A program made the position numbers and the translations under genes. The notes below the pieces were generated by a model. That model made no database searches and was not told where the DNA came from. It worked only from the letters and a program-made list of their open reading frames with translations. Positions 1 through 7,975 of a stretch of 64,000 nt of DNA are shown one piece after another. The DNA is from an uncultured Lachnospiraceae bacterium (lineage in GTDB: Bacteria > Bacillota > Clostridia > Lachnospirales > Lachnospiraceae), in the NCBI GenBank assembly GCA_900546325.1, contig URCR01000012.1, positions 4,771 through 68,770 on the forward strand, written 5' to 3'. Every line of letters starts with the position of its first letter. Position 1 is the first letter of the stretch.

Positions 1-1
1 C

Positions 2-331
2 TACATCCTCACACATCCGTATATGATGGGTGGCGAGCGACACCGGTACAAACTCAGAGTAATGAGAGAGTATTTCTCAAGGCTTGTAGATGATTTCTCT
101 TATGAAATTTCGATCATATCGGGAACGGTGACGGAAGAAACTGTGGATGTGAGGGTGACTGCTTCCCGAATGGGAATGCGCTACTGGCTTTTAAGGCATT
201 ATGAGGTGGCAGAACTGATCGACAATATGGACTATGTGCTGGAGGAAGAATTGGCAGATGCAGTTCAGATATTGTATCAGAGATATCACAGAGGAAACTT
301 GAAGAAAAATAATGAAAAGCAGGGAGATTGA
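2..331 (+). CDS. WYL-domain transcriptional regulator, C-terminal part only
   Basis: The frame is open from base 2 with no start in view, so this is the 3' end (109 codons) of a gene that begins left of the window. The peptide starts HPYMMGGERHRYKLRV and later has VRVTASRMGMRYWLLRHY followed by an acidic helix. This is the usual end of the WYL domain plus its C-terminal extension in helix-turn-helix WYL regulators, which bind nucleotide-type ligands and control transcription. The last eight codons lie inside a 55-bp direct repeat, and a hairpin starts at the stop codon. The DNA-binding domain cannot be seen, so target and ligand are unknown. Confidence 0.7.
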   Translation, partial: YILTHPYMMGGERHRYKLRVMREYFSRLVDDFSYEISIISGTVTEETVDVRVTASRMGMRYWLLRHYEVAELIDNMDYVLEEELADAVQILYQRYHRGNLKKNNEKQGD

Positions 332-360
332 CCGTGGAGGCCAATCTCTTTTGCTATAAT
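306..360 (+). repeat. 55-bp direct repeat, copy 1
   Basis: This matches 3902..3956 at 53 of 55 positions (G/A at base 314, C/T at base 341). It covers the last codons and stop of the WYL gene, a hairpin and a TATAAT box. The two copies bracket the response regulator-ABC-kinase module. Confidence 0.9.
324..352 (+). terminator. Hairpin followed by TTTT after the WYL gene
   Basis: The arms GAGATTGACC (324-333) and GGCCAATCTC (339-348) pair with one A-C mismatch around the loop GTGGA. TTTT follows. The hairpin overlaps the WYL stop codon, so it is a plausible short intrinsic terminator. The second repeat copy at 3920-3948 has a perfect 10-bp stem. Confidence 0.55.
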
Positions 361-363
361 TTC

Positions 364-392
364 TTGACAGATAAAACGAGAAAAGCTATCCT
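364..392 (+). promoter_or_regulatory. Sigma-A-type promoter of the first two-component/ABC module
   Basis: TTGACA (364-369), a 17-bp spacer and TATCCT (387-392) lie 38 bp upstream of the response regulator start. The -35 box is a perfect match; the -10 box has two mismatches. Confidence 0.6.
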
Positions 393-430
393 ATTTTTGA
401 TATTACCGTGAGAGAAAAGAGGAGAGCGCA

Positions 431-1096
431 GTGAAAACTATATTGATCATAGATGATGATGTACATATCGGAAACGTAATAGAAGAATTGTTAGGCAGGG
501 AAGGATATGCTGTGTGGCGGGCATATTCCGGTACGGAGGCTCTTTTTCTGTTGGAACAGAAAAAGCCGGATCTTGTTCTTCTTGATCTGATGCTACCGGG
601 ACTTAACGGGGAGGAGGTACTTCTTCAGATCAAGGGAATTCCGGTTATTGTCGTCAGTGCAAAGGCTGCGATTGATGATAAGGTAAACCTGCTGTCCGGC
701 GGCGCCGTCGACTATATCACAAAGCCGTTTCATGGCAGAGAGCTGCTTGCGCGAGTTGCAGTCCACCTGCGCAGCGCGGCAGTAGATGGAGGGGATTTTC
801 GTGTGAAATTTGACAATCTGACTCTGTGTCTGGATACGCATGTCGTACAGGCAGAAGAAACGGAGGTAAGGCTGACCAGGACGGAGTATGCGATCCTAAA
901 GTTACTGATACAGAATCCGGAACAGGTGATTGCAAAATCCGTTATCTTAGACCGGATCAGTGAAGACACACCTGACTGCACGGAAAATTCTTTGAAGATG
1001 CATATCAGCAATCTGCGAAAGAAGCTCCGGGACGTGGGTGGGAAGGATTACATTGAAGCGGTGTGGGGAATCGGATTTAAAATGAGGACAGAATAA
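431..1096 (+). CDS. OmpR/PhoB-family response regulator (module 1)
   Basis: This is a 221-residue two-domain regulator with a GTG start preceded by AGAGGAG. The receiver domain has the acidic pocket DDD at residues 8-10, phosphoacceptor D52 in LLDLMLPG and the conserved Lys in YITKPF. The C-terminal winged helix has the usual ending IEAVWGIGFKMR. The receiver reads GGAVDYITKPF where GADDYITKPF is typical. The gene opens a RR-ABC-permease-HK module, so its partner kinase is very likely the one at 2951. The target is probably the ABC genes, possibly through the 12-bp repeats at 1108-1143. A homologous regulator with the same neighbours lies at 50883..51557. Confidence 0.9.
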   Translation: MKTILIIDDDVHIGNVIEELLGREGYAVWRAYSGTEALFLLEQKKPDLVLLDLMLPGLNGEEVLLQIKGIPVIVVSAKAAIDDKVNLLSGGAVDYITKPFHGRELLARVAVHLRSAAVDGGDFRVKFDNLTLCLDTHVVQAEETEVRLTRTEYAILKLLIQNPEQVIAKSVILDRISEDTPDCTENSLKMHISNLRKKLRDVGGKDYIEAVWGIGFKMRTE

Positions 1097-1107
1097 ATCT
1101 TTACGAT

Positions 1108-1143
1108 TTCTTTACTGTTTTCTTTACTGCTTTCTTTACTGCA
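1108..1143 (+). promoter_or_regulatory. Three tandem 12-bp repeats, candidate regulator binding site
   Basis: The unit TTCTTTACTG plus two variable bases occurs at 1108, 1120 and 1132, with a weaker fourth copy (TCTTTAC) near 1098. It lies between the response regulator and the ABC ATPase, 42 bp before the ATPase start. OmpR-family regulators often bind tandem direct repeats at about one helical turn, so this may be the operator for the ABC genes. That role is inferred. Confidence 0.45.
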
Positions 1144-1184
1144 TGGAATTAAAATGGCAGTATCACAAAAAGGAGGTAGAACAA

Positions 1185-2099
1185 ATGGAATATGTACTTC
1201 AGACAAATGCCCTAAAAAAAGTATACAGAAACTATACGGCATTACAGAACCTTTCCATGCACGTCCCGAAAGGAAGTATCTATGGATTTGTAGGAAAAAA
1301 CGGTGCGGGAAAAACTACGCTGATCCGGTTAGTCTGCGGACTTCAGCGGGAAACGGATGGAGAAATCCTGCTCTACGGGACGAGCAGCAGACAGAAGGAG
1401 ATTGCAAAAGTAAGAAGAAGGATCGGTGCGGTGATCGAGACGCCGTCGATTTATCTGAACATGACAGCAAAAGAAAATTTAAAAGAGCAGTATCGGATCC
1501 TCGGACTTCCGTCTTATGATGGAATTGAGGAACTTTTAAGTCTGGTGGGACTATCTGACACCGGGAAGAAAAAAGCAGGAAATTTTTCACTTGGAATGCG
1601 TCAGCGTCTTGGAATTGCGATTGCCCTTGCGGGAAATCCTGATTTCCTGATTTTGGATGAGCCTGTCAATGGACTGGATCCCCAGGGGATCATTGAAATG
1701 CGGGAGATGATCCTAAAACTGAACAGAGAGCGTGGGATCACAGTCCTGATCTCCAGTCACATTCTGGATGAGTTATCGAGACTTGCCACACATTTTGGAT
1801 TCATCGACCGCGGCCATATTGTAAAGGAGATCAGCGCGGAGGAACTTGACAGGGCGTGCAGAAAATGTACGCATCTGATCGTATCTGATACAAAAATATT
1901 AAGCTGTGTGCTCGATGAACTGAAGATGGAATACACAATTCTCTCACAGGAGGAAGCCGATGTTTTTGATACAGTCAATGTGACGGAATTGGTATTAAAA
2001 CTTGCTGCAAGAAACTGTGAGGTAAAGCAGATACGCCAGAGAGAAGAGAGCCTGGAAAATTATTACATCAATCTCCTGGGGGGTGTGCGCAATGAATAG
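1185..2099 (+). CDS. ABC transporter ATP-binding protein (module 1)
   Basis: This is a 304-residue ATPase of the drug/bacteriocin-resistance type. The start ATG at 1185 follows AAAGGAGG; an upstream in-frame ATG at 1143 lacks such a site. It has Walker A GKNGAGKTT, signature FSLGMRQR, Walker B LILDEPVNGLDP and the switch His in ISSHILDEL. The C-terminal 80 residues form the accessory region common in BcrA-like ATPases. It ends inside the first codons of the permease gene, so the pair is translationally coupled. The likely role is energising export or detoxification of an envelope-active compound. The closest relative in the window is the ATPase at 49878, which shares the phrase VGLxDTGKKK before the signature. 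Confidence 0.9.
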   Translation: MEYVLQTNALKKVYRNYTALQNLSMHVPKGSIYGFVGKNGAGKTTLIRLVCGLQRETDGEILLYGTSSRQKEIAKVRRRIGAVIETPSIYLNMTAKENLKEQYRILGLPSYDGIEELLSLVGLSDTGKKKAGNFSLGMRQRLGIAIALAGNPDFLILDEPVNGLDPQGIIEMREMILKLNRERGITVLISSHILDELSRLATHFGFIDRGHIVKEISAEELDRACRKCTHLIVSDTKILSCVLDELKMEYTILSQEEADVFDTVNVTELVLKLAARNCEVKQIRQREESLENYYINLLGGVRNE

Positions 2100-2922
2100 A
2101 TTATTAGCAGCGAATATTGTACGGTTACGAAAAAATAAATGTTTTCTGGGAGGCATTCTGCTCTTGGTTATTTTGGGGATTTTATACCCAGTCATGAAAT
2201 GTATCGAGATGAAAAATACCGGATATGAGACAACGCTTGACACGGGATTCTTTATCGGAGCAGCAGTGCTTCCTGTTCTGCTCTCTGTATTTGTCAGTTT
2301 GTTTATCGGCACGGAGTACAGTGATGGAACGATCCGCAACAAAATCATGGTCGGTCATGAGAGAAAATCAGTCTATCTGGCGAATCTCCTGACAAACCTC
2401 ATTGCGGCTTTTGCACTGAATATTGTCTTTAGCAGTTCTTATCTTGCTGCCGGAATTCCGCTTCTTGGATTCTTTCAGGAGGATCTGAAAGTGATCTTTC
2501 TGTTTGCGGGAATTGAATTTGTGCTGATCTGTTCTTTTACGGCATTGTTCACGGTGATCGCTGTACTTATCTCAAACAAGGCAGTTTCTGCCGTGATCTG
2601 TGTACTTGGCACTTTCCTCGTGCTGTTTGCGGCATCTTATCTCAATGCAAGATTAAATGAGCCGGAAACATACCCTGCTTATACTTATGTGGAGGGAAGG
2701 ACAGAAGTCACAGAGGAGGAAGAGAAAAATCCGCTCTATCTGGATGGCAAGGAGAGAGAAAGGTATCAGTTTCTGTACGATTTCCTGCCGGGAGGACAGG
2801 TGATCCAGTGTGTGACGATGACTGCCGTAAATCCGAAACGACTGCCGGTATATTCTGCTATTTTATTCGTTCTGACAACCGCAGGAGGAGTGCTTTTGTT
2901 TGAGCGGAAAGATATCAAATAA
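2092..2922 (+). CDS. ABC-2 type transporter permease (module 1)
   Basis: This 276-residue membrane protein overlaps the ATPase gene by 8 bp. ATG 2092 is preceded by a G-rich CTGGGGGG site; an in-frame GTG at 2083 is an alternative. About six hydrophobic segments are visible: one near residues 17-37, a pair around 60-85, and others through the middle and at the C terminus. A longer hydrophilic loop rich in Glu and Tyr precedes the last segment. This fits an ABC-2/BcrB-like permease forming the transport channel with the ATPase at 1185. No substrate can be read from the sequence. The gene at 49037 has the same place in module 2. Confidence 0.8.
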   Translation: MNRLLAANIVRLRKNKCFLGGILLLVILGILYPVMKCIEMKNTGYETTLDTGFFIGAAVLPVLLSVFVSLFIGTEYSDGTIRNKIMVGHERKSVYLANLLTNLIAAFALNIVFSSSYLAAGIPLLGFFQEDLKVIFLFAGIEFVLICSFTALFTVIAVLISNKAVSAVICVLGTFLVLFAASYLNARLNEPETYPAYTYVEGRTEVTEEEEKNPLYLDGKERERYQFLYDFLPGGQVIQCVTMTAVNPKRLPVYSAILFVLTTAGGVLLFERKDIK

Positions 2923-2950
2923 GAAGAATGATGAGTAGAGGAGTGAAGTG

Positions 2951-3835
2951 ATGTTCTGGATGGCTGTGCTGTGTGCCGGACTTACAGTGGTGATCCTGCT
3001 GCTTGTGCTGAAGATTCTCTGTATGCGCAGAGCGGCAGAAGAAATCTCTGAAGAATTCATGGAAAAATTGCAAATAGAGACAAATACACTTGTCACCATT
3101 TCCTGTCATGACAAAGCGATGCGGCAGCTTGCTGAGCAGATCAATATCGAACTGCGAAAACTGCAAAGACTGCGCCACCGCTTTCTTCAGGGAGATCAGG
3201 AGTTAAAAAATGCGATCACAAATATTTCACATGATCTGCGCACGCCGATTACTGCGATCAGCGGATATCTGGAATTGCTTGATGAGATGGAAAAGAGTGA
3301 GGAAGTCAGTCGGTATCTGGACATTTTGAAGGAGCGCACCGAAGTGTTGAAACAGCTTTCGGAGGAATTGTTCCGCTACTCTGTAATCACCTCTCCGGAA
3401 TATGACACCTCCACGGAATCGGTCGAACTCAACCGTGTTCTGGAAGAATGTATCGCCGGATTTTACGGAGTTCTCAAGCGGGAAAATATTGAGCCGTCCA
3501 TTCACTTCCCGGAGAAGAAGGTCATCCGGACAGTCAATAAAGCTTCGCTTGCCCGTGTTTTTTCCAATCTGATTCAAAATATGATTAAATACAGTGATGG
3601 AGATATGGAGATTGAACTGACAGAGGATGGGATCCTGCGCTTCTCAAATGCTGCCAGCAGGATGACAGAAGTGCAGGCAGAACGGCTCTTTGACCGGTTT
3701 TATACAGTAGAGACTGCTAGAAAATCTACGGGACTCGGTCTGTCGATCGCGCGGATTTTAGTGGAGCAGATGAACGGCATGATTGGAGCAGTGTATGAAG
3801 GCGGGAGACTTATCATTACCGTCAAAATTCCTTGA
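2951..3835 (+). CDS. Sensor histidine kinase (module 1)
   Basis: This 294-residue kinase has one N-terminal membrane helix (about residues 3-24) and a short linker with no extracellular sensor domain. The HisKA motif NISHDLRTP carries the phosphoacceptor His at residue 94. The C-terminal HATPase domain has the N box NLIQNMIKYS and the G box STGLGLSIA. Kinases of this intramembrane type usually sense through their partner ABC transporter, and this one directly follows the ATPase and permease. AGAGGAG precedes the start; GTG at 2948 is a possible alternative to ATG 2951. Confidence 0.85.
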   Translation: MFWMAVLCAGLTVVILLLVLKILCMRRAAEEISEEFMEKLQIETNTLVTISCHDKAMRQLAEQINIELRKLQRLRHRFLQGDQELKNAITNISHDLRTPITAISGYLELLDEMEKSEEVSRYLDILKERTEVLKQLSEELFRYSVITSPEYDTSTESVELNRVLEECIAGFYGVLKRENIEPSIHFPEKKVIRTVNKASLARVFSNLIQNMIKYSDGDMEIELTEDGILRFSNAASRMTEVQAERLFDRFYTVETARKSTGLGLSIARILVEQMNGMIGAVYEGGRLIITVKIP

Positions 3836-3901
3836 TAGGAGACTGCAGATTCTGTGCTTTGATTCGTGCTTTGCTGCAATAGACTGGAATGTATATGACA
3901 G

Positions 3902-3956
3902 AAAATAATAAAAAGCAGGGAGATTGACCGTGGAGGTCAATCTCTTTTGCTATAAT
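3902..3956 (+). repeat. 55-bp direct repeat, copy 2
   Basis: This is 53/55 identical to 306..360. It includes what looks like a relic of the end of the WYL reading frame (codons NNKKQGD then TGA), although no WYL gene precedes it. Such a relic suggests that the segment between the copies was inserted or duplicated by recombination. Confidence 0.9.
3920..3948 (+). terminator. Perfect 10-bp hairpin with TTTT, next to an extended -10 box
   Basis: GAGATTGACC (3920-3929) pairs fully with GGTCAATCTC (3935-3944) around GTGGA, and TTTT follows. It could end the module 1 transcript. Directly after it TGCTATAAT (3948-3956) is a good extended -10 element that could start transcription of the lipoprotein gene at 3990. 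Which role dominates cannot be decided by eye. Confidence 0.55.
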
Positions 3957-3989
3957 AAGGACGAAAATTTTACAGAGAGGGGAAAGACA

Positions 3990-4928
3990 ATGAAAGCAAA
4001 AATTTTAGGAAGCATTGCACTGATAGTTATTCTTATCGCCGGAATTACCGGATGCTTTGTTTACCAGAAACAGAAAGAACAGACAAAAATCGAGCAGCAG
4101 CGCAGAGAAGCAAAGAAAGAAGCTAAGGAAGAGAAAGCTGTTGAAGAAGAGATCGATAAAGTCGCTGAAAAAGAGAAGACTTTTGCCAAAACAGAGGCGC
4201 ATGAAGAAAAACTGAATCTGTTAAAGACTACACTGACAGAAATGGAGGAATACAAGAAGTCGGAAAAGCATTCCAAAAAAGTATCCGAGAAATATGAATC
4301 CGTAGTGTCGTCTATGCAGGAAGCTTTTCAAAAAGAATATGATTCCAATATTGAGCAAGCTACTTTAGAGAATCTTGACACTGTGGAAGATATTTCAGCT
4401 CTTACAGGCAGCAAAGACAATCTTACAGCCCTGTTTTCTACCATCGAAGCGGAAAAAGATTATGTGTTCGCTTCAAATGATGATTTCGAAACTTATAAAC
4501 AAAAAATTACCGAATTGACCGAAGCATATACAAGCCGGATTGCCGCGGTAGAGGAAGCAAAGAACAAGGCAGAGGAAGAGGCGGCGAGAAAAGCCGAGGA
4601 AGAAGCGAAAGCAAGAACACATTATGAAAATGAATACTTTTCGGTTGATGTTCCGAAAGAATGGGATGGGTATTGGAGTGTGACAGAGGAAAAACATGGT
4701 CGAGATGGTAATAAATACTATTTCAATTGTGATCCCCCAGGTGAAGATAATGGTGGCGGTGCTATTCTTTACGTTGTTGATGCTACTTATGGTTTACCTC
4801 AAAATGGAAGATTGATTTCTGAACCTTGTGAAATTGTGGGATATACATCCAACAACTTTGCTGTATTCAGAGCAGTTGAAGCCGGTGCGGGATTTTTTAC
4901 CAGTGATGCAACACTCACTTTGAAATAG
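3990..4928 (+). CDS. Coiled-coil envelope lipoprotein of unknown function
   Basis: This 312-residue protein starts at ATG 3990 after GAGAGGGG. The N terminus is a hydrophobic stretch ending in a lipobox-like ITGC, with the Cys at residue 22, so it is probably a lipoprotein anchored to the outer face of the membrane. Residues about 27-75 and 185-210 are very rich in Lys, Glu and Ala and look like coiled coil. The last 100 residues change to a mixed, aromatic-rich globular domain (ENEYFSVDVPKEW onward). I do not recognise a family. It sits just after repeat copy 2 and before a decayed lipoprotein gene, so this spot seems to collect surface-protein genes. Confidence 0.7.
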   Translation: MKAKILGSIALIVILIAGITGCFVYQKQKEQTKIEQQRREAKKEAKEEKAVEEEIDKVAEKEKTFAKTEAHEEKLNLLKTTLTEMEEYKKSEKHSKKVSEKYESVVSSMQEAFQKEYDSNIEQATLENLDTVEDISALTGSKDNLTALFSTIEAEKDYVFASNDDFETYKQKITELTEAYTSRIAAVEEAKNKAEEEAARKAEEEAKARTHYENEYFSVDVPKEWDGYWSVTEEKHGRDGNKYYFNCDPPGEDNGGGAILYVVDATYGLPQNGRLISEPCEIVGYTSNNFAVFRAVEAGAGFFTSDATLTLK

Positions 4929-4975
4929 TTCCATATAATGAAAAAGGTTTTGAGTTGTTATAGGAGAATGAGAGT

Positions 4976-5296
4976 ATGAAGAAAAAGTATATGGTAATTC
5001 TGCCAATCGCAGTATTATGTCTATCTTTTTGAGGATGCTCGGGAGTGGCAAAAGAAAAAGAAATAAAAGAAGAATTGAAGGACCCGGAAATCATGGATAT
5101 GTATTCAGAGTAGAAAAATAGATGTGAACAAATAAGAAGATATTGGAGTGAAGACCGCCAGCTTTTTCTTGAAAAAGAAAAAAATTTCGATTATAATATA
5201 GGTTCGTACGAAGCAGGCAGGAACTGTGAGATTTCTTTTGGCAGAATATATACAGTTTTTACTTGCGACTTATCAGAGGAAAGGAAGACATTATGA
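4976..5296 (+). pseudogene. Decayed small lipoprotein gene with two in-frame stops
   Basis: ATG 4976, preceded by TAGGAGAATGAG, opens MKKKYMVILPIAVLCLSF, a good lipoprotein signal. TGA (5030-5032) then falls just before GCSGVAKEKE, where the lipobox Cys would be. The same frame runs on to a TAG at 5111-5113 and then for another 60 codons to a TGA that overlaps the start of miaB. The intact signal peptide and the continuing lipoprotein-like frame indicate a gene lost by point mutations. The ancestral family is not recognisable. Confidence 0.6.
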
Positions 5297-6768
5297 GAGA
5301 ACAGAATCGAAATAAGAATCAGGAAATGGAAGCGATTCTTGAACAGATGGATCTAAGTCAGCCGGCGCCGGCGGAAGAACCGATGCGGCAGTACTGGTTT
5401 ATGAAGAAAGCGCGCGAACTTGTGAAAGAACAGTCTGAAAAACTGGGTCGTCCCCTGACGGCGTGCACGACAACATTCGGCTGCCAGATGAATGCGAGAG
5501 ACTCTGAAAAGCTTCTTGGTATATTGGAGCAGATCGGGTATCAGGAAGAGACAAATGAGGAGGAAGCAGACTTTGTCATCTATAACACCTGCACGGTGCG
5601 TGAAAATGCCAATATGCGTGTGTATGGGCGTCTGGGACAGTTAAATCGTGTAAAAAAGCAGAAGCCGCACATGCTGATCGGACTTTGCGGCTGTATGATG
5701 CAGGAGCCGGAAGTGGTGGAGAAGCTTAAAAAGAGCTACCGCTTCGTCGATCTCATTTTCGGAACACATAATATCTATAAATTTGCGGAACTGATCGTGA
5801 CACGCCTGGAGTCACAGCGGATGGTTATTGACATCTGGAAAGATACAGATAAAATTGTCGAAGATCTGCCGAGCGAACGAAAGTTTTCGTTTAAATCCGG
5901 TGTCAATATTATGTTTGGCTGCAATAACTTCTGCAGCTACTGTATTGTGCCGTATGTGCGCGGACGTGAGCGGAGCAGAAATCCGGAGGATATCATCCGG
6001 GAGATTAAACGTCTTGTGGAGGACGGTGTCGTGGAAGTGATGCTGCTTGGGCAGAATGTGAATTCTTACGGAAAGACATTGGAGCATCCGGTGACATTTG
6101 CGCAGCTTCTCACAGAAATCGAGAAGATCGAAGGGCTGGAGCGGATCCGTTTTATGACTTCCCACCCGAAAGATCTCTCCGATGAATTGATCGAAGTGAT
6201 GAGGCATTCCAAAAAAATCTGTAAGCACCTTCATTTGCCGGTACAGTCAGGAAGCACTGAGATCTTAAAGAAAATGAACCGGCGCTATACAAAGGAGCAG
6301 TATTTGGAGCTTGTCCGCAAGATCAAAGACGCAGTGCCGGACATTTCCCTGACGACAGACATTATTGTCGGCTTTCCGGGGGAGACAGAGGAAGATTTCC
6401 TGGAGACGATGGATGTCGTAAAGCAGGTGCGCTATGACAGTGCCTTTACCTTTATATACTCTAAGAGGACAGGGACACCGGCGGCAGCGATGGAAAATCA
6501 GGTACCGCAAGATGTTGTCAAAGATCGGTTTGACAGGCTGTTAAAGGAAGTTCAGAGTATTTCCGCAGAAGTGTGCAGCATACACGAAGGGACAACACAG
6601 TCTGTTCTTGTGGAGGCAGTCAATGATCATGATTCTGCACTTGTCACCGGACGACTCAGCAACAATATACTGGTCCATTTCCCGGGAGAGGCAGAACTGA
6701 TCGGAAAGATTGTAAACGTCAGACTTGATGAATGCAAAGGATTTTATTATATTGGAACCCGTGTATAA
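5293..6768 (+). CDS. miaB: tRNA-2-methylthio-N6-dimethylallyladenosine synthase MiaB
   Basis: This 491-residue radical SAM methylthiotransferase converts i6A37 to ms2i6A37 in tRNA. The N-terminal UPF0004 domain supplies three Cys for the auxiliary cluster (TFGCQMN, NTCTVRENA, GLCGCMMQE). The radical SAM triad is CNNFCSYC, followed by IVPYVRGRERSR, which is characteristic of MiaB. A C-terminal TRAM domain closes the protein. The roughly 50-residue N-terminal extension is usual in Clostridia. Start ATG 5293 follows AGAGGAAAGGA; a TTG at 5263 is in frame but has no ribosome site. Its partner miaA is at 14255 in the same region. Confidence 0.95.
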   Translation: MREQNRNKNQEMEAILEQMDLSQPAPAEEPMRQYWFMKKARELVKEQSEKLGRPLTACTTTFGCQMNARDSEKLLGILEQIGYQEETNEEEADFVIYNTCTVRENANMRVYGRLGQLNRVKKQKPHMLIGLCGCMMQEPEVVEKLKKSYRFVDLIFGTHNIYKFAELIVTRLESQRMVIDIWKDTDKIVEDLPSERKFSFKSGVNIMFGCNNFCSYCIVPYVRGRERSRNPEDIIREIKRLVEDGVVEVMLLGQNVNSYGKTLEHPVTFAQLLTEIEKIEGLERIRFMTSHPKDLSDELIEVMRHSKKICKHLHLPVQSGSTEILKKMNRRYTKEQYLELVRKIKDAVPDISLTTDIIVGFPGETEEDFLETMDVVKQVRYDSAFTFIYSKRTGTPAAAMENQVPQDVVKDRFDRLLKEVQSISAEVCSIHEGTTQSVLVEAVNDHDSALVTGRLSNNILVHFPGEAELIGKIVNVRLDECKGFYYIGTRV

Positions 6769-6781
6769 TGGGTTCCTTTTG
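6754..6781 (+). terminator. Intrinsic terminator after miaB
   Basis: GGAACCC (6754-6760) and GGGTTCC (6770-6776) form a 7-bp stem, followed by TTTT. The miaB stop codon lies in the loop. Confidence 0.65.
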
Positions 6782-6850
6782 TGATGTCATATTTTTCAGT
6801 ATTCTGTCCACAATAGAGAAAAAGGACATGTGTGGACGGGAGAGAGAAGA

Positions 6851-7267
6851 TTGAAAAAAGTAAGTGAATATTTGTTTTTGTGGGCACTCGGCGGCACCAT
6901 CTATTATGAATTTGAGATGCTCTTTAGGGGATTTTCCCATTGGTCGATGTTTGTGCTCGGAGGAATCTGCCTTTGCTTCTTCGCGTGGCAGGGAACGATG
7001 GTACACTGGAGTGATCCGCTTTGGAGGCAGGTGATCCGCTGCGTGATATTTGTGACTGCAAGTGAGTTTATTACGGGGATGATTGTAAATAAATGGCTTG
7101 GTCTTAATGTGTGGGATTACAGTGATCAGCCGATGCAGCTGTTCGGGCAGATCTGCGTTCCGTTTATGATCATATTTTCCGGGCTCTGTGCTGCAGGGAT
7201 TTTTTTGAGCGGATTTCTGCTGCATTACCTGTACGGGGAAGAAAGACCGACGTACCATATTTTGTAG
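6851..7267 (+). CDS. Small integral membrane protein of the CmpB-like putative ABC transporter family
   Basis: This 138-residue protein has four hydrophobic segments. Its order of motifs, YYEFEMLFRGFSHWSM, then EFITGMIVN, NVWDYS and GQICVPF, matches the Clostridia family annotated as putative ABC-transporter type IV (PF06541). Its biochemical role is not established, and no ATPase lies nearby. The best start is TTG 6851, spaced correctly from GGGAGAGAG; an in-frame GTG at 6830 sits too close to its AAAGGA. It lies alone between the miaB terminator and the dCTP deaminase gene. Confidence 0.7.
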   Translation: MKKVSEYLFLWALGGTIYYEFEMLFRGFSHWSMFVLGGICLCFFAWQGTMVHWSDPLWRQVIRCVIFVTASEFITGMIVNKWLGLNVWDYSDQPMQLFGQICVPFMIIFSGLCAAGIFLSGFLLHYLYGEERPTYHIL

Positions 7268-7382
7268 AGGGACAAGAGGATATTTTGATTGAAAAATGAT
7301 TGCCGGGTGTTGCTATAGAGACGATAGAAAGCAGACAGTTATGTATTGTCTTTCCAAAAGAAGATTTGCAGGAGGTGAAAAA

Positions 7383-7904
7383 ATGATTCTGTCAGGAAAA
7401 GAAATTTTAAAACATATCGGGAAAGAGATCCAGATTGAGCCGTTTGATGAGAAAAGGCTGAATCCAAACAGCTATAATCTGTCACTGGCAAATGAACTGC
7501 TTGTCTATGAAGATGAGATACTGGACATGAAGAAAGATCATGCGGTAAAAAAGATCATCATTCCAAAGGAGGGACTTTTGCTGGAGCCGCACAAGCTGTA
7601 CCTTGGACGGACGAATGAATTTACAAAAACAGAAGGGTTTGTTCCGATGCTGGAAGGACGCTCTTCCACGGGACGCCTGGGACTTTTTATCCATGTGACA
7701 GCGGGATTCGGCGATGTGGGATTTGCAGGCTATTGGACGCTTGAAATTTTCTGCGTCCAGCCGATCCGGATCTATCCAGACGTGGAGGTGTGCCAGATTT
7801 ATTACCATGACATTCATGGAGAATACGACAGCTATCAAAGCGGAAAATATCAGAATAACAAAGGAATCCAGTCCAGCATGTTGTACCGGGATTTCTTAAA
7901 ATAG
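7383..7904 (+). CDS. dcd: dCTP deaminase
   Basis: This 173-residue protein fits the trimeric dCTP deaminase/dUTPase-fold family that makes dUTP (or dUMP) for thymidylate synthesis. The diagnostic block runs from EGRSSTGRLGL through VTAGFGDVGF to GYWTLEI. It holds the conserved Arg-Ser and the catalytic Glu in TLEI. The N-terminal LNPNSYNLSL is also typical. ATG 7383 follows a strong AGGAGGTGAAAAA site, so the longer upstream reading frame is not used. Whether it is mono- or bifunctional cannot be told. Confidence 0.85.
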   Translation: MILSGKEILKHIGKEIQIEPFDEKRLNPNSYNLSLANELLVYEDEILDMKKDHAVKKIIIPKEGLLLEPHKLYLGRTNEFTKTEGFVPMLEGRSSTGRLGLFIHVTAGFGDVGFAGYWTLEIFCVQPIRIYPDVEVCQIYYHDIHGEYDSYQSGKYQNNKGIQSSMLYRDFLK

Positions 7905-7975
7905 CAGAAGAATCAAACACAGTAAATACAATCAGAACAATGATATAAAAACAAGAATGAGGAAGGAAACAAAAA

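Noticed and set aside
1108..1143. CRISPR-like array
   Set aside because: Units are only 12 bp and contiguous, without spacers; they are tandem repeats in a promoter region.
4976..5296. Selenocysteine or read-through of the TGA in the lipoprotein gene
   Set aside because: The TGA lies in a signal peptide, a second stop (TAG) follows, and no SECIS-like hairpin is next to it. Decay is simpler.
6719..7258. 179-codon minus-strand frame
   Set aside because: It is antisense to the CmpB-like membrane gene and to the miaB end, with a His/Lys/Pro-rich translation typical of shadows.
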